Counted from the first letter of the stretch, positions 31,931 through 43,969 are shown. The stretch is DNA of 64,000 nt from Bagarius yarrelli (GCA_005784505.1 VCAZ01000182.1:1-64000), one strand, 5' to 3'. A program made the numbers and translations. The notes: generated by a model not told the origin, from the sequence alone.

Positions 31931-31989
<59 letters not shown>
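31931..31989. repeat. (TA)n microsatellite
   Basis: About 29 TA dinucleotides without interruption. Confidence 0.97.
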
Positions 31990-31992
<3 letters not shown>

Positions 31993-32338
31993 ATATATTA
32001 TAATTACTGACAATAAACTCACATTAAACTTAACTTCACTGACTGGTTACTTTTATTGCTTTTTTAATGGTTGCTTTTAATAATAATAATAATAATAATA
32101 ACAATATATTTCGCACCAGCCACTGAATATAATAGAAGTGTTTCTGACTCCTCGCCTGGTTTGGGGCTGAAACACACGTGGGTTGGTCATTTGGGGTAAA
32201 GATGTTTGTCAATACATTTTAATAACAGCTGTGTGCGTTTATTGAATTTTTTTTTAGTCAAACCATTTTTATTGATTTTTTATTGTGTATTTGTGTGAAT
32301 CAGTGTGGCCTTAAATACACACACATCTACACACTCAC

Positions 32339-32753
32339 CCTCGACCAGCTCATCCAGGCTGGTGACTTTCTTCGCACCGTCTATAGTATAAATGTAGCGC
32401 ACTCCCTGCGGTAAACTCGCGCTGTCCGACAGAGAGCGCGTGAGCTCCACGAGCAGCGCGTCCAGAGAGCGAAAGCGGTCTCCGGACACTGCGTACGCCA
32501 AGCCCTCAAAGTGGCGGTCTCCGTTGCGGTAGAAGCGCACTTTCCGCGCTTTCTTCTCAGCTGCGAGTGAACGCAGACTGCGCGCCCGGTAAAAGCTGCA
32601 GTGCGCGCTGTGTGCAGGACTTGCCACAGGGCCGTAGCTGTTCCCGTTTCCCCGGGACGCCCCGCGAGAACTGGCTGCACTTCCGCGCCCCGACCGCGGT
32701 GCTTTTTCTCGCTCCTCAAAATGCTCCCATTCGATGTTTCTGCTTAAAGACAT
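32339..32753 (-). CDS. dclk2: Doublecortin-like kinase 2, first coding exon (DCX domain 1)
   Basis: The minus-strand start codon at 32753-32751 opens MSLSRNIEWEHFEEREKAPR, the usual DCLK2 N-terminus. A Ser/Gly/Arg-rich stretch follows (residues 20-45), then SPAHSAHCSFYRARSLRSL (45-63) and the first DCX domain (about 68-139) with KKARKVRFYRNGDRHFEGL, YAVSGDRFRSLDALLVELTR, SLPQGVRYIYTIDGAKKVTS and LDELVEG. The exon ends at donor GTGAGT (32338) in phase 1 after 138 codons, exactly complementary to the exon at 16409. The domain binds the microtubule lattice. Reading stays open upstream of the ATG to 32861, but family alignment favours the 32753 start. The exon is much more GC- and CpG-rich than its surroundings. 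Confidence 0.95.
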
Positions 32754-33315
32754 GATGCGGGAATGTGGATGAAATACGAGCGGGTCAGAGTCTCCGTTGT
32801 GTCTCGGTTGGATGATGCGGCCCGGTTTTGCGTCACTAAAATGTCTTAGAAAACTCACCAATTCTCAAATGTACCAAAAAACACAACAACTTTAAATTCG
32901 GACACAGGCATCCGACCACCCAACGGCCCCAAAACTCTGTTACTCTAAAACGCTGTAAAGTGGTAAAAACAACCAAAATTACAACAAAAATCCGTTTAAG
33001 AGACTCCGCAGCCAACTTATTCGACTGAAAACAAAATCCTCGGAACGATTTAATGCGTCTGGAAGATGGAAATTCCGTTAAAGCCTCCAGACAGTCAGGA
33101 AGCTGATGAAAGGAAAGGCGCTCCAAACAGCTGCACCGTTAGTCCAACTTTATACCGCTACCTCTTACACACACTCACACACACACACAAGAGCATGTTG
33201 GGGTATGTCGTGTGCCCAATCACTAAACACAATGCAGCACAGTCAACACGCCATCGCTAAATCTGGACTCCCACGATTGGCCAAAGCATTGATGATGACG
33301 AGTCAAATGCGCGAA
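32340..33315 (-). promoter_or_regulatory. Probable CpG island and promoter region of dclk2
   Basis: CpG density is high from about 32340 to 32840 compared with the AT-rich neighbours. Upstream on the minus strand there is a CCAAT motif (GGCCAATCG at 33273-33281) and a cluster of TGACG/TGACTC-like sites around 33290-33305. A CA tract lies at 33173-33189. The transcription start cannot be placed from sequence alone. Confidence 0.45.
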
Positions 33316-33319
33316 TCGA

Positions 33320-33938
33320 TTCGTTCGAATCAATCGAATTGCAATAGTTTTTAATTAGCGATTCAATGAGAAAGTATATTGTAGCCCGTCCTAGAGTAAT
33401 TAATGTGTACTATAAAGTAATAAGGACACTTTCAAAATCCCGAACAGCCTTTTAGTGTTTGAAGAATGTTTAAACAACCTTTGTTTATGTGCAGTTATCA
33501 TTTCTATTCTAGGTTTATCACAGTAACATGGGGGGATATTGACTTCCCAGGTGTAAAAGGAAACTGACAAAGGAACATTGAATACAATAATGAAGCAGGG
33601 TCTTTGTCTGGACTTCCCACATTTCTGGTTTCTTTTGTCCTGGTCATGATTTTAAAAAACATAGACTGATATCCAAAATCTGTCATTTGCACAGGAGTAA
33701 ATGATGCTCTTTGTATGTTGCACTTCCAGACATATCACATGAAAAATTGCAATGGAATGATCTTTCATCTTGGACTTTGCCCTATTTCTCTAGCACTAAT
33801 GAGGTCAAAGCAGTATGTTGGCACACCATCACACCATCAAACATAGATCTTTGTATTTTTACAATTTAATAATTTTACATATAAATTAATGTAGAATTAT
33901 TAAAGATGAGCAATGTAATCATCATGAGGTCTTACTGA

Positions 33939-33940
<2 letters not shown>
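33320..33940. other. Unassigned upstream sequence
   Basis: A self-complementary patch GAATCGATTC lies near 33314. Otherwise nothing recognised. Confidence 0.4.
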
Positions 33941-33942
<2 letters not shown>

Positions 33943-34014
<72 letters not shown>

Positions 34015-34036
34015 GTCTGTCTGTCTGTCTGTCTGT
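33943..34036. repeat. (CTAT)n(CTGT)n microsatellite
   Basis: About 18 CTAT units passing into six CTGT units. Confidence 0.97.
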
Positions 34037-34039
34037 ATA

Positions 34040-35585
34040 GTTGAAGATAGACAGACCTTTGCTACAGTATATATGTGTATATGTAGCTGAAGTTTTTTGG
34101 TTATATTTACTTACTGATAACTGATAAACCACTTGATTAAAATTAGATTTGCTGACAGCACATACAATGAAAATGAGGAGTACAGTGAAAAAAAGTTCTT
34201 TTGTCCCAAAACTTTCAGTATTTTCTTTTTCAAATATCACTATTCAAATGAAACAACAATACATTCTGCGACATGTGTCTTAGTCATTTATGTTAAGTAG
34301 CACAAGTGTTAGCAGTGAGGTTACAAACTAACAATATAGAAACTCTATAATTAATCAAGCACACACAGCAGGAAGAGAGTTGAAGGGAGGGAAGTGTCCC
34401 AGATTAGAGGAAATCCAAAGCACAATCTCAAACACTCACACAAACACATGCAGGGTGCAATCCCACCCAACAGGAAATGCACGAAGGGGCAGAAATCATA
34501 AATGAGAACACCTCTCACTGCTATTCTGCATTCTATTGCACAGATTCCATCATATCCTAATCTTTATAGCCTATGACTGTTATTATTATTAGTAGTAGTA
34601 GTAGTATTTACTGTGAACCTAGTTAAACTCTCTATTCTGTGGTTTTGATGACAAGTTGTAATTAAGGAGTTAGTATAAAAGTGTTATTGCATTATACTGT
34701 ATAAGGTTTAACAAACATACTAATGAGTCATAGAAATACAATTATCTTTTATAGAATAACATTTTTTTTATATGCAAAATGCCTAAGTTTGCCTAAAACA
34801 ATTTTTATTACATTTAATTTGAACAATAATAAGATAATCTACCAAGAACAGATGTACAAAATGCTTTACAATATTCAGACTTAATTAAATATAATAATAT
34901 TAAAGATTTATAAAAATATATCTGGCAAAATTTACTTTAAAAATAATGTTTTTAGGCAGCTTTGCAGACATACACAAAAAGCCTTGCTGTGCTGTTTTTT
35001 CTTCAGGGTGAAGAAAAATGATGTCATATCAACATCAGTGTCTGGGAAGAACAGAAAGTCAGTATTTAACAAAAAAAACACATATTTTTAGTGGAATAAA
35101 AAAACCCATTTAAAAACATTAAATTTTAGTGCTGTAATAACAATACTGTGATATTATTGCTTAAGGTTATCATATCATCAGAATCCCATACAGCCCATTC
35201 CTAATTACTGACATGACAGAATACAGTTGAGAATTGCATGACTGATACAAGTCCGCCATCTAGTGAACAAGACATTTAATTCCTTTTTGAGAATCAGTTT
35301 CCAGGGTTTAGTTTAAGATCTTTGTTATGAAAGAGCTTAGCAATAATATTGACTGAGAATAAATATCTATTTACCGTTATTGTTCTCTAAATCTATTTTG
35401 CATTAGAAATGTTATATTTAAAGAAACAGCAGTGCCCTTTAAAATACATCTTGTGAATTAGTCTTATTTCTTGAAAACTGACAAATGAAAATTTGATTTG
35501 TGATCATATTAATGTTAGGAATGAAAAACATTTTTACTGATATTCACAACCATTTTTTACTTATTATGATCATAATAATGTATTT
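34040..35585. other. Unassigned AT-rich sequence
   Basis: Contains a short TAG repeat near 34590. No gene or element recognised. Confidence 0.45.
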
Positions 35586-35586
<1 letters not shown>

Positions 35587-35623
<37 letters not shown>

Positions 35624-35680
35624 TTCGCTCTCTCTCTCTCTTGTCTCTCTCTCACTCTCTCTCTCACTCTCTCTCACTGT
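35587..35680. repeat. (TC)n microsatellite, interrupted
   Basis: A pure TC run to 35620, then TC broken by TTTCG, TTG and CAC interruptions. Confidence 0.95.
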
Positions 35681-35684
35681 CTGT

Positions 35685-36140
35685 AATAATGTCCTAGGCT
35701 CTCTTTAATTACCAAATTAACTATTAATCAACAGTGATGAGAATAACAGTGTAAGCCTTTACTGATACAAAAAAAGTGGCATTACTATTATAGCATTACT
35801 CTTATAGCTACTATTATAGCTAAGTGTTTTTTTCTCTGGTGTGTGGGGTGAGATGGGACACATAACTGATGGCTGGCTTAGATTAAAGTAAATTTATACC
35901 AACCAGTGGGAGAGTAGTTCAGATGTTCACACACAAGGATGCACGGTCACAAACACCAATGACAGCGAATTCATCCAAAATCACATTCAAGTTAAGTACG
36001 TACTATATGTTCTTTATAGTATGATTACGGGTAGTAGAAATAAAAATCAAAACTACTACTGGAGTTTTAAATCACAAACTGTAAATGCTACTTTTATATG
36101 AAATGTGTTGCTTTGTGGTTAAGTGTTGAGCTAATTCAGT
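35685..36140. other. Unassigned sequence
   Basis: Nothing recognised. Confidence 0.4.
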
Positions 36141-36144
36141 AGGC

Positions 36145-36262
36145 AGTGTTGGTTCAAATAGTTAAGGCACTGAGTTGTTCTTTGGAAGACCTGGGTTCGA
36201 GCCCCACCGCCTCCAGTCTGCCACTGTTGGGCCCTTGAGCAAGACCCTTAACCATTCCTGCT
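36145..36262 (+). repeat. tRNA-derived SINE-like repeat
   Basis: TAAGGCACTGAGTTGTTCTT, the B-box-like GGGTTCGAGCCCCACC, then CTGCCACTGTTGGGCCCTTG and AGCAAGACCCTTAACC, the classic layout of a fish tRNA-derived SINE head and body. Confidence 0.8.
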
Positions 36263-36264
36263 TC

Positions 36265-37195
36265 AGGGGTACTGTATCATAGCTGACCCTGAACTCTGAC
36301 CCCAACTTACTAAGATGGGATATGAAAAAATAATTTACTAATCAGGCGTTGTGCGTCTGCTGAACTTCTACTGCTGGGGCTTTGACAAAAAAAAGTTAGA
36401 TAAGGCTAAGTCCATATGTCAATGAAGCTTACGTCTTTCTAGGAGTAAATGTGTCTGTTAAAGACTTGCAGTGTTTTTCTCATGCTTGATTTACCATAAA
36501 CTACAGATTCAAGTGACCTGGAGCAAACTGACCCAGATATAGTCTACAAGCAATTGGCAGCACTGTGAGCAGACACTTACACTTATCTACAAAAAATTAC
36601 AACAGAATAACTCAATCAACCAACAGCACTGAAAGAGCAAGAAAACTGCCTGTCTGCTCTACATGGTAGCATTTCGAAATGTTATAGAATAATATCAATA
36701 AAGCAGTAAATACTCATAATCCTCATCATATTTAGGAGAAATGTAGCTGTTTTTATCATTTTTGTCATAGGTAGCTGCACAATGTCTGAATGACACTTAA
36801 AGGGTCAAATGGTCAAAGTGTGTTTTATGCCCACCTGACTGTAATAAGCTCATGTGAATAAACATGCTACAACCAAAGGAAATTCTGAAGTAGCTGTAAT
36901 GGAGGAAATAATTTCATTTCCAGACTACTGGCATAATAACAACCTTTCCTAAAATAAAGATGAAGTCAGGACAGCATTTTAACCATTGGTTTTGGGAGCT
37001 TCATAAAAATAGTCCTGTTTATTTCTTGACATATATACACACGTTTAAACACCAGTAACATCAGTTAAAGTCTTGAATAATTTGTTCATTGATATTAAAA
37101 CAAATGATTTAAGTTTTATTCAGTAACTACAGAGAAACTAATGGAAAAGAAATAAGTTTCTTGATCAACTTTATCCGCTGTTTCCAAAGGGTTTT
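36265..37195. other. Unassigned sequence
   Basis: AT-rich, no recognised gene or element. Confidence 0.4.
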
Positions 37196-37197
37196 TT

Positions 37198-37275
37198 TAG
37201 CAATGTGGTTAAAGGGTGGGGTTAAGTTACCACTGCTCTGCCCCTGAGCAAGGCCTTTAACCCCCAGTTGCTCAG
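37198..37275 (+). repeat. SINE-like fragment
   Basis: GTGGTTAAAGGGTGGGGTTA, CCCCTGAGCAAGGCCTTTAA. Body portion of the same SINE type, ending at the minisatellite. Confidence 0.6.
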
Positions 37276-37303
37276 GTGTATAAAGGTAAGTCACCCTGGA
37301 TGA

Positions 37304-37895
37304 TGATCAAAGTACCCAATAATCAATCACTGATCAGCATAGTACCCAACAATCAATCACTGATCAAAGTACCCAACAATCAATCAAAGTACCCAATACC
37401 CATACAAAATCAATCAATGATCAGCAAGTACCCAAAGTACCCAACAATCAATCACTGATCAGCATAGTACCCAACAATCAATCACTGATCAGCATAGTAC
37501 CCAACAATCAATCACTGATCAGCATAGTACCCAACAATCAACTGATCACATGATCAGCACATAGTACCCACACAATCAATCATCACTGATCAGCAAAGTA
37601 CCCAACAATCAATCAACTGACTGATGCATACTACCCAACAATCAATCACTGATCAGCAAAGTACCCAAACAATCAACAATGATCAGCAAAGTACCCAATC
37701 AATCACTGATCAGCAGCATCAGCATAGTACCCAACAATCAATCACTGATCAGCATAGTACCCAACAATCAATCACTGATCATCATACTACCCAACAATCA
37801 ATCACTGATCAGCATAGTACCCAACAATCAATCACTGATCATCATACTACCCAACAATCAATCACTGATCAGCAAATTATCCAACAATTAATCAC
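37304..37895. repeat. 30-bp minisatellite
   Basis: About 20 units of a 30-mer made of CAATCAATCACTGATCAGCA followed by TAGTACCCAA, with shortened and variant units in the first half and more regular ones after 37700. Each unit carries the palindrome CTGATCAG or TGATCA. The repetitive peptide frames it generates are an artefact. The array ends where the L2 copy begins. Confidence 0.95.
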
Positions 37896-37901
37896 ATAAG
37901 A

Positions 37902-39545
37902 CCGGCGTGATGTGCTCGTATCTTTTAGTTTTAGTTTTAGACTCTCGCTGCCGCGTTCTGGACTAACTGAAGTTTATTAATGCACCTAGTTGAACATCCA
38001 GACAGTAAAGCGTTACAGTAGTCCAGCCTGGATGTAATAAACGCACGAGCTAATTTTTCAGCATCATTTCGACAAGATATTTCTTATTTTAGCGATATTT
38101 CTGAGATGATAGAACCATTAGCTATCCTGCTAATATTATCGACATGGGCTTCAAATGAGAGGTTGGAGTCTAAAATCACACCCAGATCTTTTACTGTTGC
38201 ACTCAGTGAAACAGAAAGACTGTCTAGGGTTAAGGTGTGATCAGGAAGCTTACTGTTAGCTACCTGTGGTTCTAGAACCAGAACCTCCGTCTTGTCAGCG
38301 TTAAGCAAGAGGAAATTGCTTTACATCCAAGCCCTTATTTCCTTCACACATTGCTCAATATTATTAAACTGGCCTTTCACATCAGGCCTTGATGAGTGTG
38401 TGTCATCAGCGTAGCAGTGGAAACTGATATCATGCTTACGAATTATGTTTCCCAGAGGCAGCATGTAAAGAGAGAAAAGAAGTGGGCTAAAACCGAGCCC
38501 TGTGGAACACCATACTTTACAAGGGAGCTCGCAGAATAATCACCATTTAAATCTACAAACTGGTAACGATCGGTTAAATAGGACCGGAGCCACGCAAGAG
38601 CTGTTCCTTTAATTCCTACTAATTTTTCTAATCTGCGGAGAAGAATATCGTGATCTATGGTGTCGAAAGCCGCACTAAGGTCAAGTAATATAAGCAACGA
38701 GACACAGCCGCGATCGGATGCCAGTAAGAGGTCATTAGCTACTTTGACCAGTGCCGTCTCTGTGCTGTGGTGAGGCCTGAATCCTGATTGATAAAGTTCG
38801 TGTATGTTATTTCTTTGTAAATATGAACATAGTTGTTGCGCTACTATCTTCTCTAGGATTTTAGAGATAAACGGAAGGTTAGATATCGGCCTGTAGTTCA
38901 ACAGCTCACTGGGGTCGAGGTCAGGTTTCTTAATTAAAGGTTTAATAACTGTTAATTTAAAATATTTGGGAACATACCCACTGCTGAGTGAAGAGTTAAC
39001 TATTTTAACTACCCTAACCCTAGTGTCAGGGGTTCTGACACTACTGGTATTATCTGCTTAAGAACGTGTGTTGGTATAGGATCTAATGAACAGGCTGATA
39101 ATTTTGTGGAGGAGATGAGTGCGATTAGGTTGTTCTCTTTCAGAGAAGTAAAATCTGATGCGGGTAGTTTATCATCAGAATCATTCGAAAGGTCTGGTTT
39201 CAAAGCCTGAATTTTCTGCCTAATGTTTCCAATTTTGTTATCAAAAAAGTTCATGAAGTCCTCACTGCTGCACACAGTTATGGTGCAGATTTCTGAAGTC
39301 ATCTTATTCCTAGTTAATTTTGCTACAGTGTCAAATAAAAATCTAAAATTATTTTTATTATTTTTAATAAGGTTGGAGAGATACGTTGATCTAGTTACAC
39401 TAAGAGCTTTTTTATATGTTAGAATTCCCTCTTTTCATGCTGCCTGAAATACTAACAGTTTAGTTTGGCTCCATTTGCATTCAAATTTACGAGCGCTCTG
39501 TTTTAAAGAGCGTGTGTGTTTATTATACCAGGGAGCGAGTTTCCT
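37902..39545 (-). mobile_element. L2 LINE copy 4, both ends truncated
   Basis: Read leftward. A pre-RT part at 39302-39010 reads FMNFFDNKIGNIRQKIQALK and CSLDPIPTHVLKQIIP. The RT is at 38901-38445 with MNYRPISNLPFISKILEKIV, QSGFRPHHSTETALVKVAND, LLILLDLSAAFDTIDHDILL and VKYGVPQGSVL. After a frameshift the catalytic FHCYADDT is kept, but the four residues normally after it are partly lost (about 38400-38440). NADKTEVLVLEPQVA and VILDSNLSFEAHVDNISRI follow at 38300-38110. The copy stops at 37902 in the TKRYEHITPVL region, so the 3' UTR is missing and the minisatellite follows. Best-preserved RT core in the window, but frameshifted. Confidence 0.9.
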
Positions 39546-39574
39546 ATCATTAATTATTATTTTTTAAATGGAGC

Positions 39575-39722
39575 TAAATATTCAAATTAATAGTAATAAA
39601 AATTCCATGCTATTCTTTCAACAGTTTTTTGTTGTCGTTACACTGATTTGTAAACTATTGTACCGCTCTGGACAAGCGCGTCTGCAAAACACTGTAAATG
39701 TCAGCAGATACATTTAATTGTA
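39575..39722 (+). mobile_element. 3' tail of a LINE shared with SINE-like repeats
   Basis: AATTCCATGCTATTCTTTCA, TTGTTACACTGATTTG-like and TGTACCGCTCTGGACAAGCG, then GTCTGCAAAACACTGTAAATG. The first part recurs at 59828-59890 after a LINE coding fragment; the last part is the reverse complement of the start of the SINE-like repeats. Confidence 0.6.
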
Positions 39723-39724
39723 AT

Positions 39725-40970
39725 TAATAGGTCTAAGAGTTCTGAAGTGACATGCTTAATGTGGTGTACTGTAATCTACATTGCATTTTTGTATAATTAC
39801 CATTTAAATTGACATAACAAAAAAAATGTGTAATTTTATGTACTTGTGTCAGACCCCTGGTGGCCATCAGCGTTATTTAATTTTATTATTACAAATAAGG
39901 TTTTGTATTAATAGCAGTCTTGACATGAGGTACAGGTCAGATTAGAGTCACAGCCATCTCATCAGCTTATCTCCTTCACCATTATTGAAATAAGAGAAAT
40001 AAAAGTGTATCTGCAGGGGCTATGAAGCAAACACACACTTTATCAAGGAGAACAGGTTTGTATTGATTTCAGGGGACATAATTGCAGGGCAGATTTCACA
40101 CTATCCACTCAGTGATATTGATAGTGTGGTGAGAGAAACCCACAGGTTTAATTTAATTTGTACTATAGTGTTTTCACCTAATTCTTTATAGAAAAGATTT
40201 ACTTTAGCAGACACTATAGTTAATCATCTACAAAAATAAGTTTAACTTATTGTTACCATGTTATCTTTACAGACAACATACACAGTTTGAGATAGGAGAA
40301 TCACCATATTGCATTGTTCATTATAAACTATGAATTATATTGAGAATGTTGTACATAGAAAATATGACAAAATGTTCTTTGAGAGTTTACACCTTATCTG
40401 CATTTATTATAAAACCTGCTAACTTTAGCACATTATTAGAATTTATTCATTATTAACTTTAGCACATTATTAGCAAATATTTATATAACACTAACGTCCT
40501 TTAAAGGTGAAGCAAGGAAAACAAGTAGTTTGTTTTAATCCATTTTTCAGGAGTAACTTCTTAGCAAAACCTGCTGTATACTGACCCTCATTTATAAAGC
40601 AGCCTTTATAAGATTTAGCCACTTCGTCTTCAGTGGCTCAGATATCAGGATTAAAGAATGTTATTACACCCAAAAACGGCACACCCTTAAGTGACAATGG
40701 AAGACAGTTTACATCTCACTCTGGCCAGGTCTATGCTAAAATAGCAGTGTCATTAGTAGGAGTGGCCTTGGTCTGTATGATGACACAAAGACAGGCATCT
40801 GAGGACGACTTGATTTGAGAAAGGAGAAAATTATTTAGTGAAATTAAAGGAAACACTAAGTGGACATTAATCATTATAGGATGGTTGTATACACCCACTG
40901 CCAACACACATATCAGTTCGAACAACTCGTAAAGGTGCATGTCGCATCTGATGATCCTTTAATAAACTTG
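39725..40970. other. Unassigned sequence
   Basis: AT-rich, no gene or element recognised. Confidence 0.4.
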
Positions 40971-40972
40971 TT

Positions 40973-41338
40973 ATACACTGACCAGGCAAAACATTATGAT
41001 CACCTGCCTTTTATTGTGTTGGTCCACCTTTACTTGCCATACCTGTTGAGACATGGACTCCACTAGACCCCCAAAGGTGTGTGCTATGGCTAATGTAAGC
41101 TGCAGATCCTTAAAGTATTGTTGTGAGATGGAGCCTTCATGAATCGAACTTGTTTGTCCAACACATCCCGCAGATGCTAGGTTGGATTAAGAGCTGAGGA
41201 ATTTGCATCAACAATCTTTGGTTGCTCATTAACCTGTCGTCAGTTCACAACTGGTTCCTCCTTTGGACGACTTTTGATAGATTCTGACCACTGCAGATAT
41301 ATTGTGTAAAATCAGTTCGGCCATTTCCTATACCCAGT
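40973..41338. mobile_element. Non-autonomous DNA-transposon-like interspersed repeat
   Basis: Starts TACACTGACCAGGCAAAACA with TTATGATCACCTGCC, then TTGTGTTGGTCCACC, ACATGGACTCCACTAGACC, CACATCCCGCAGATGCTAGG. I recognise this text as a very common fish repeat but cannot name the superfamily. Confidence 0.6.
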
Positions 41339-41339
41339 T

Positions 41340-42870
41340 TGCGCGATCCGGGGGGGGTTAAAAGTTAAAGTTAAAGTTTAAAGTGATTTGAATATCCCAA
41401 ATATTGATAGTGGCTCTCAGATGCCTAAAAAATACAGACAATTTATTTAGCCAACTATATTTGTGAAATAAAGTAAAAGCATTTAAATATATGTTTTCCT
41501 TATGTACAATGTTACAATTTGGCAAACTAATTGAGGACTGAATACAAAGAAAGGGCTTACATTTATTTAACAAACCAATTCATAAATATGTCCTCTGGTG
41601 GTCTGGGTGTGAATTGCACAAGGCGGCTGTGACAAACACTGAAATAAAAATGCATTATTAGACATATTACTATACAACTAATTGAGGACTGTAGCTGGAA
41701 CAGGTAACAAACCACTGAGTAAGAGTGCCCTCTTTGAGTAATTTGACAGGAATTGTCTGCAGTTACTATGACAAACACAGAAACATTGATGTTTAAATGG
41801 CAAATTAATTAAGGGCAAAAAATGGCACAGGTGCACACAATTAGAGAGGAGATCCAATAATAAACATTCTCTCTGGTCTGGGTTGGAATTGCCTTATATG
41901 GCTGTGATGAATGTAGAACTGGCAATGAATGAACAGGCAAACTTAAAGGACTGAACAATGTTGTATAAAATGTTGCTGTGGTATTAAAGAAATAACCTCC
42001 AGAATGTGTTTTTATTAGGTAAAGAATGGGGTAATACTAAATCTAACTTTAAGTCAGGCTAGTCATACCAACTAATCACTGATTATTTTACTATAACACC
42101 ACAACCTTCAGGTATTTTATTATTTACTTATTCAACCAATTTAGTATAAAAAAAAATAACTGTTGTTTACAGGAGCTAGACAAAAGTGCTTAGAAAACTC
42201 ACCCTAAGGTATTTACCTTGAATAGTGAAATGTATACTTTATTCCTGGCTGTTTAATGAACTACAGTAAACCGGTCGAGAGTCACGCCGTTGTCATTTTC
42301 ATTTGCTGCAGCGTGACTCAAGTTCATTGACGGCTAGTTTCACGGCGCATATCAAGTGCCTGCTGCGTGATACCATTGTCTGGTCAGTGCATCACATCGC
42401 TGCTTTTACATTTTTTCTACAACTTTCACAGACCATGTGTCATCTGTGACAGGAAGGCGGTAAGTTGGCGTGTCTCATTTCAATGTGATATGTTTCATTA
42501 AGTAGGTTATGTGAGCTGCAAGTGAAATTGGAGCATGGTACTAAACATACTCATTTGCTAATCTGCTTTGGGGACAAGTGCAAAAGATTTACTATACAAT
42601 AAAAAAAATCATAGGAGAAATCTTTATTTTTTTTTTATCTATGGTTTAATATTAGAGCATAGAAATCCTAATGTAAAGTATATGGAAAACTCTTTAAGGG
42701 AAATCTTTACAACAGAACTGGTTTAGAAAGATGCATTAATTAAAAAAATAGCCTAATTTTGAAAGCTTATTTCTTTCTCAAGCTGATAATGCAAACAAAA
42801 CTACGCACCAAACCTCTGCCAGTGCGCAATGGGTTTAACTGCAAGCTTAAATTCTCATCACAAAGCTCTA
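41340..42870. other. Unassigned sequence with three short related segments
   Basis: 41580-41640, 41720-41790 and 41870-41930 share themes (TCTCTGGTCTGG..TG(A/G)AATTGC, GCTGTGA.AAA) and may be an old tandem duplication. A less AT-rich patch with several CpGs lies at 42265-42400. Confidence 0.35.
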
Positions 42871-42873
42871 AAT

Positions 42874-43073
42874 CAGGGGTGTCCAATCTCAGTCCTGGAG
42901 GTAGGGATGTCCTGCAGAGTTTAGCCCCAACCCTAACCAAACATTCCTGAACCAACTAATCAAGCTAGGATCTTGCTAGGAACACCTAAAACTTACAGAT
43001 AGGTGTGTTAAGGCAACTTGGAGCTAAACTCTGCAGGACACCAACACTTCAGGGCCGAGTTTGCGCACCTCTG
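42874..43073. mobile_element. Palindromic hAT-like MITE
   Basis: 200 bp whose ends are inverted: CAGGGGTGTCCAATCTCAGT on the left and the complement of CAGAGGTGCGCAAACTCGGC on the right. Interior matches CTGCAGAGTTTAGC and GAGCTAAACTCTGCAG are also inverted. Flanking octamers CTCTAAAT and CACTTAAT agree at 6 of 8 positions, consistent with an old 8-bp target duplication. Confidence 0.8.
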
Positions 43074-43079
43074 CACTTA

Positions 43080-43915
43080 ATACACAGACTGTATCTAGTA
43101 AAAGTGACATGAAAAGCAAAGAAACATTTGCAGATACACCTGTCAGGAGTAAAACATAAATTAAACAGATTAATATTAATAAAGTATCCTAATTAATGAT
43201 ATCTAGTAAATGAGAGATATTGGGTCCGAGTCCCTGCAGTGTTTTGTAGGGGTGGTGCTGTGGATTAGTTGGCTAAAACACCTGTCTAGTAAACAGAAGG
43301 TCCAGGTTTTGCATCACTGCAATAACTGGTAGGTTGCATGGGTAGCTGGAAAACAAGTCTTTAAGTTTTGATTAAACATATGTACTAATTAAAATACAAA
43401 GCAAGTGAAATAATATTAAAAATCAGGCTGCAGGCAAGTTTAATACATGATGGTCTGATGATGATCCTGATTATCTGGAAGTCTGATCTTACTAACTGGG
43501 TTTTTGCTTACAATTTGGTCCTCCCCCATTTTGAAAATGTCTCCTGCACCCCTGTTGCCAGGGATACCCTCACCTCTTACCCCTCCTCCTTTTTTCCCCT
43601 TCTCCTCTTTACTTCATCATGTGACTTTCAACCTTTCCAGAGGTGGCAGTGTGGCTCTATCGGGAATAAAGTATGCAGGAAAAAAGAAGGATCAAAGCAA
43701 ACACATAAAAAACACTATCTAATAAAAAAAGTGTCTATAAAACTTTTTTTTAATTCAATTTGGGAAGGTTTGGATTGACTCATGATGAAAAAATATTAAT
43801 TAATGGCATGCAAATGAAAATCTGTGTCAGTTTCATACTCACTTATTCTCTTGTGTGGTTTCTTTATCATCCATCTGTTGCTCATTTCCTTTTATTCTGG
43901 TCCAGTCCAGCTCAT
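43080..43915. other. Unassigned sequence with a SINE-like trace
   Basis: 43245-43320 resembles a tRNA-like SINE head (GGTGGTGCTGTGGATTAGTT, AGGTCCAGGTTTTGCATCAC). The C-rich patch near 43540-43620 is not supported as coding. Confidence 0.4.
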
Positions 43916-43916
43916 G

Positions 43917-43917
<1 letters not shown>

Positions 43918-43969
<52 letters not shown>

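Noticed and set aside
32381..32755. Additional frames overlapping dclk2 exon 1 on both strands
   Set aside because: Shadows caused by the GC-rich exon; the DCX-domain frame has the family match.
37304..37895. Repeat-rich protein (frames at 37624-37899 and 37679-37891)
   Set aside because: Pure translation of the 30-bp minisatellite; two frames are equally open because the unit is a multiple of three.
37304..37895. CRISPR-like direct repeats
   Set aside because: Units are contiguous with no unique spacers, in a vertebrate genome.
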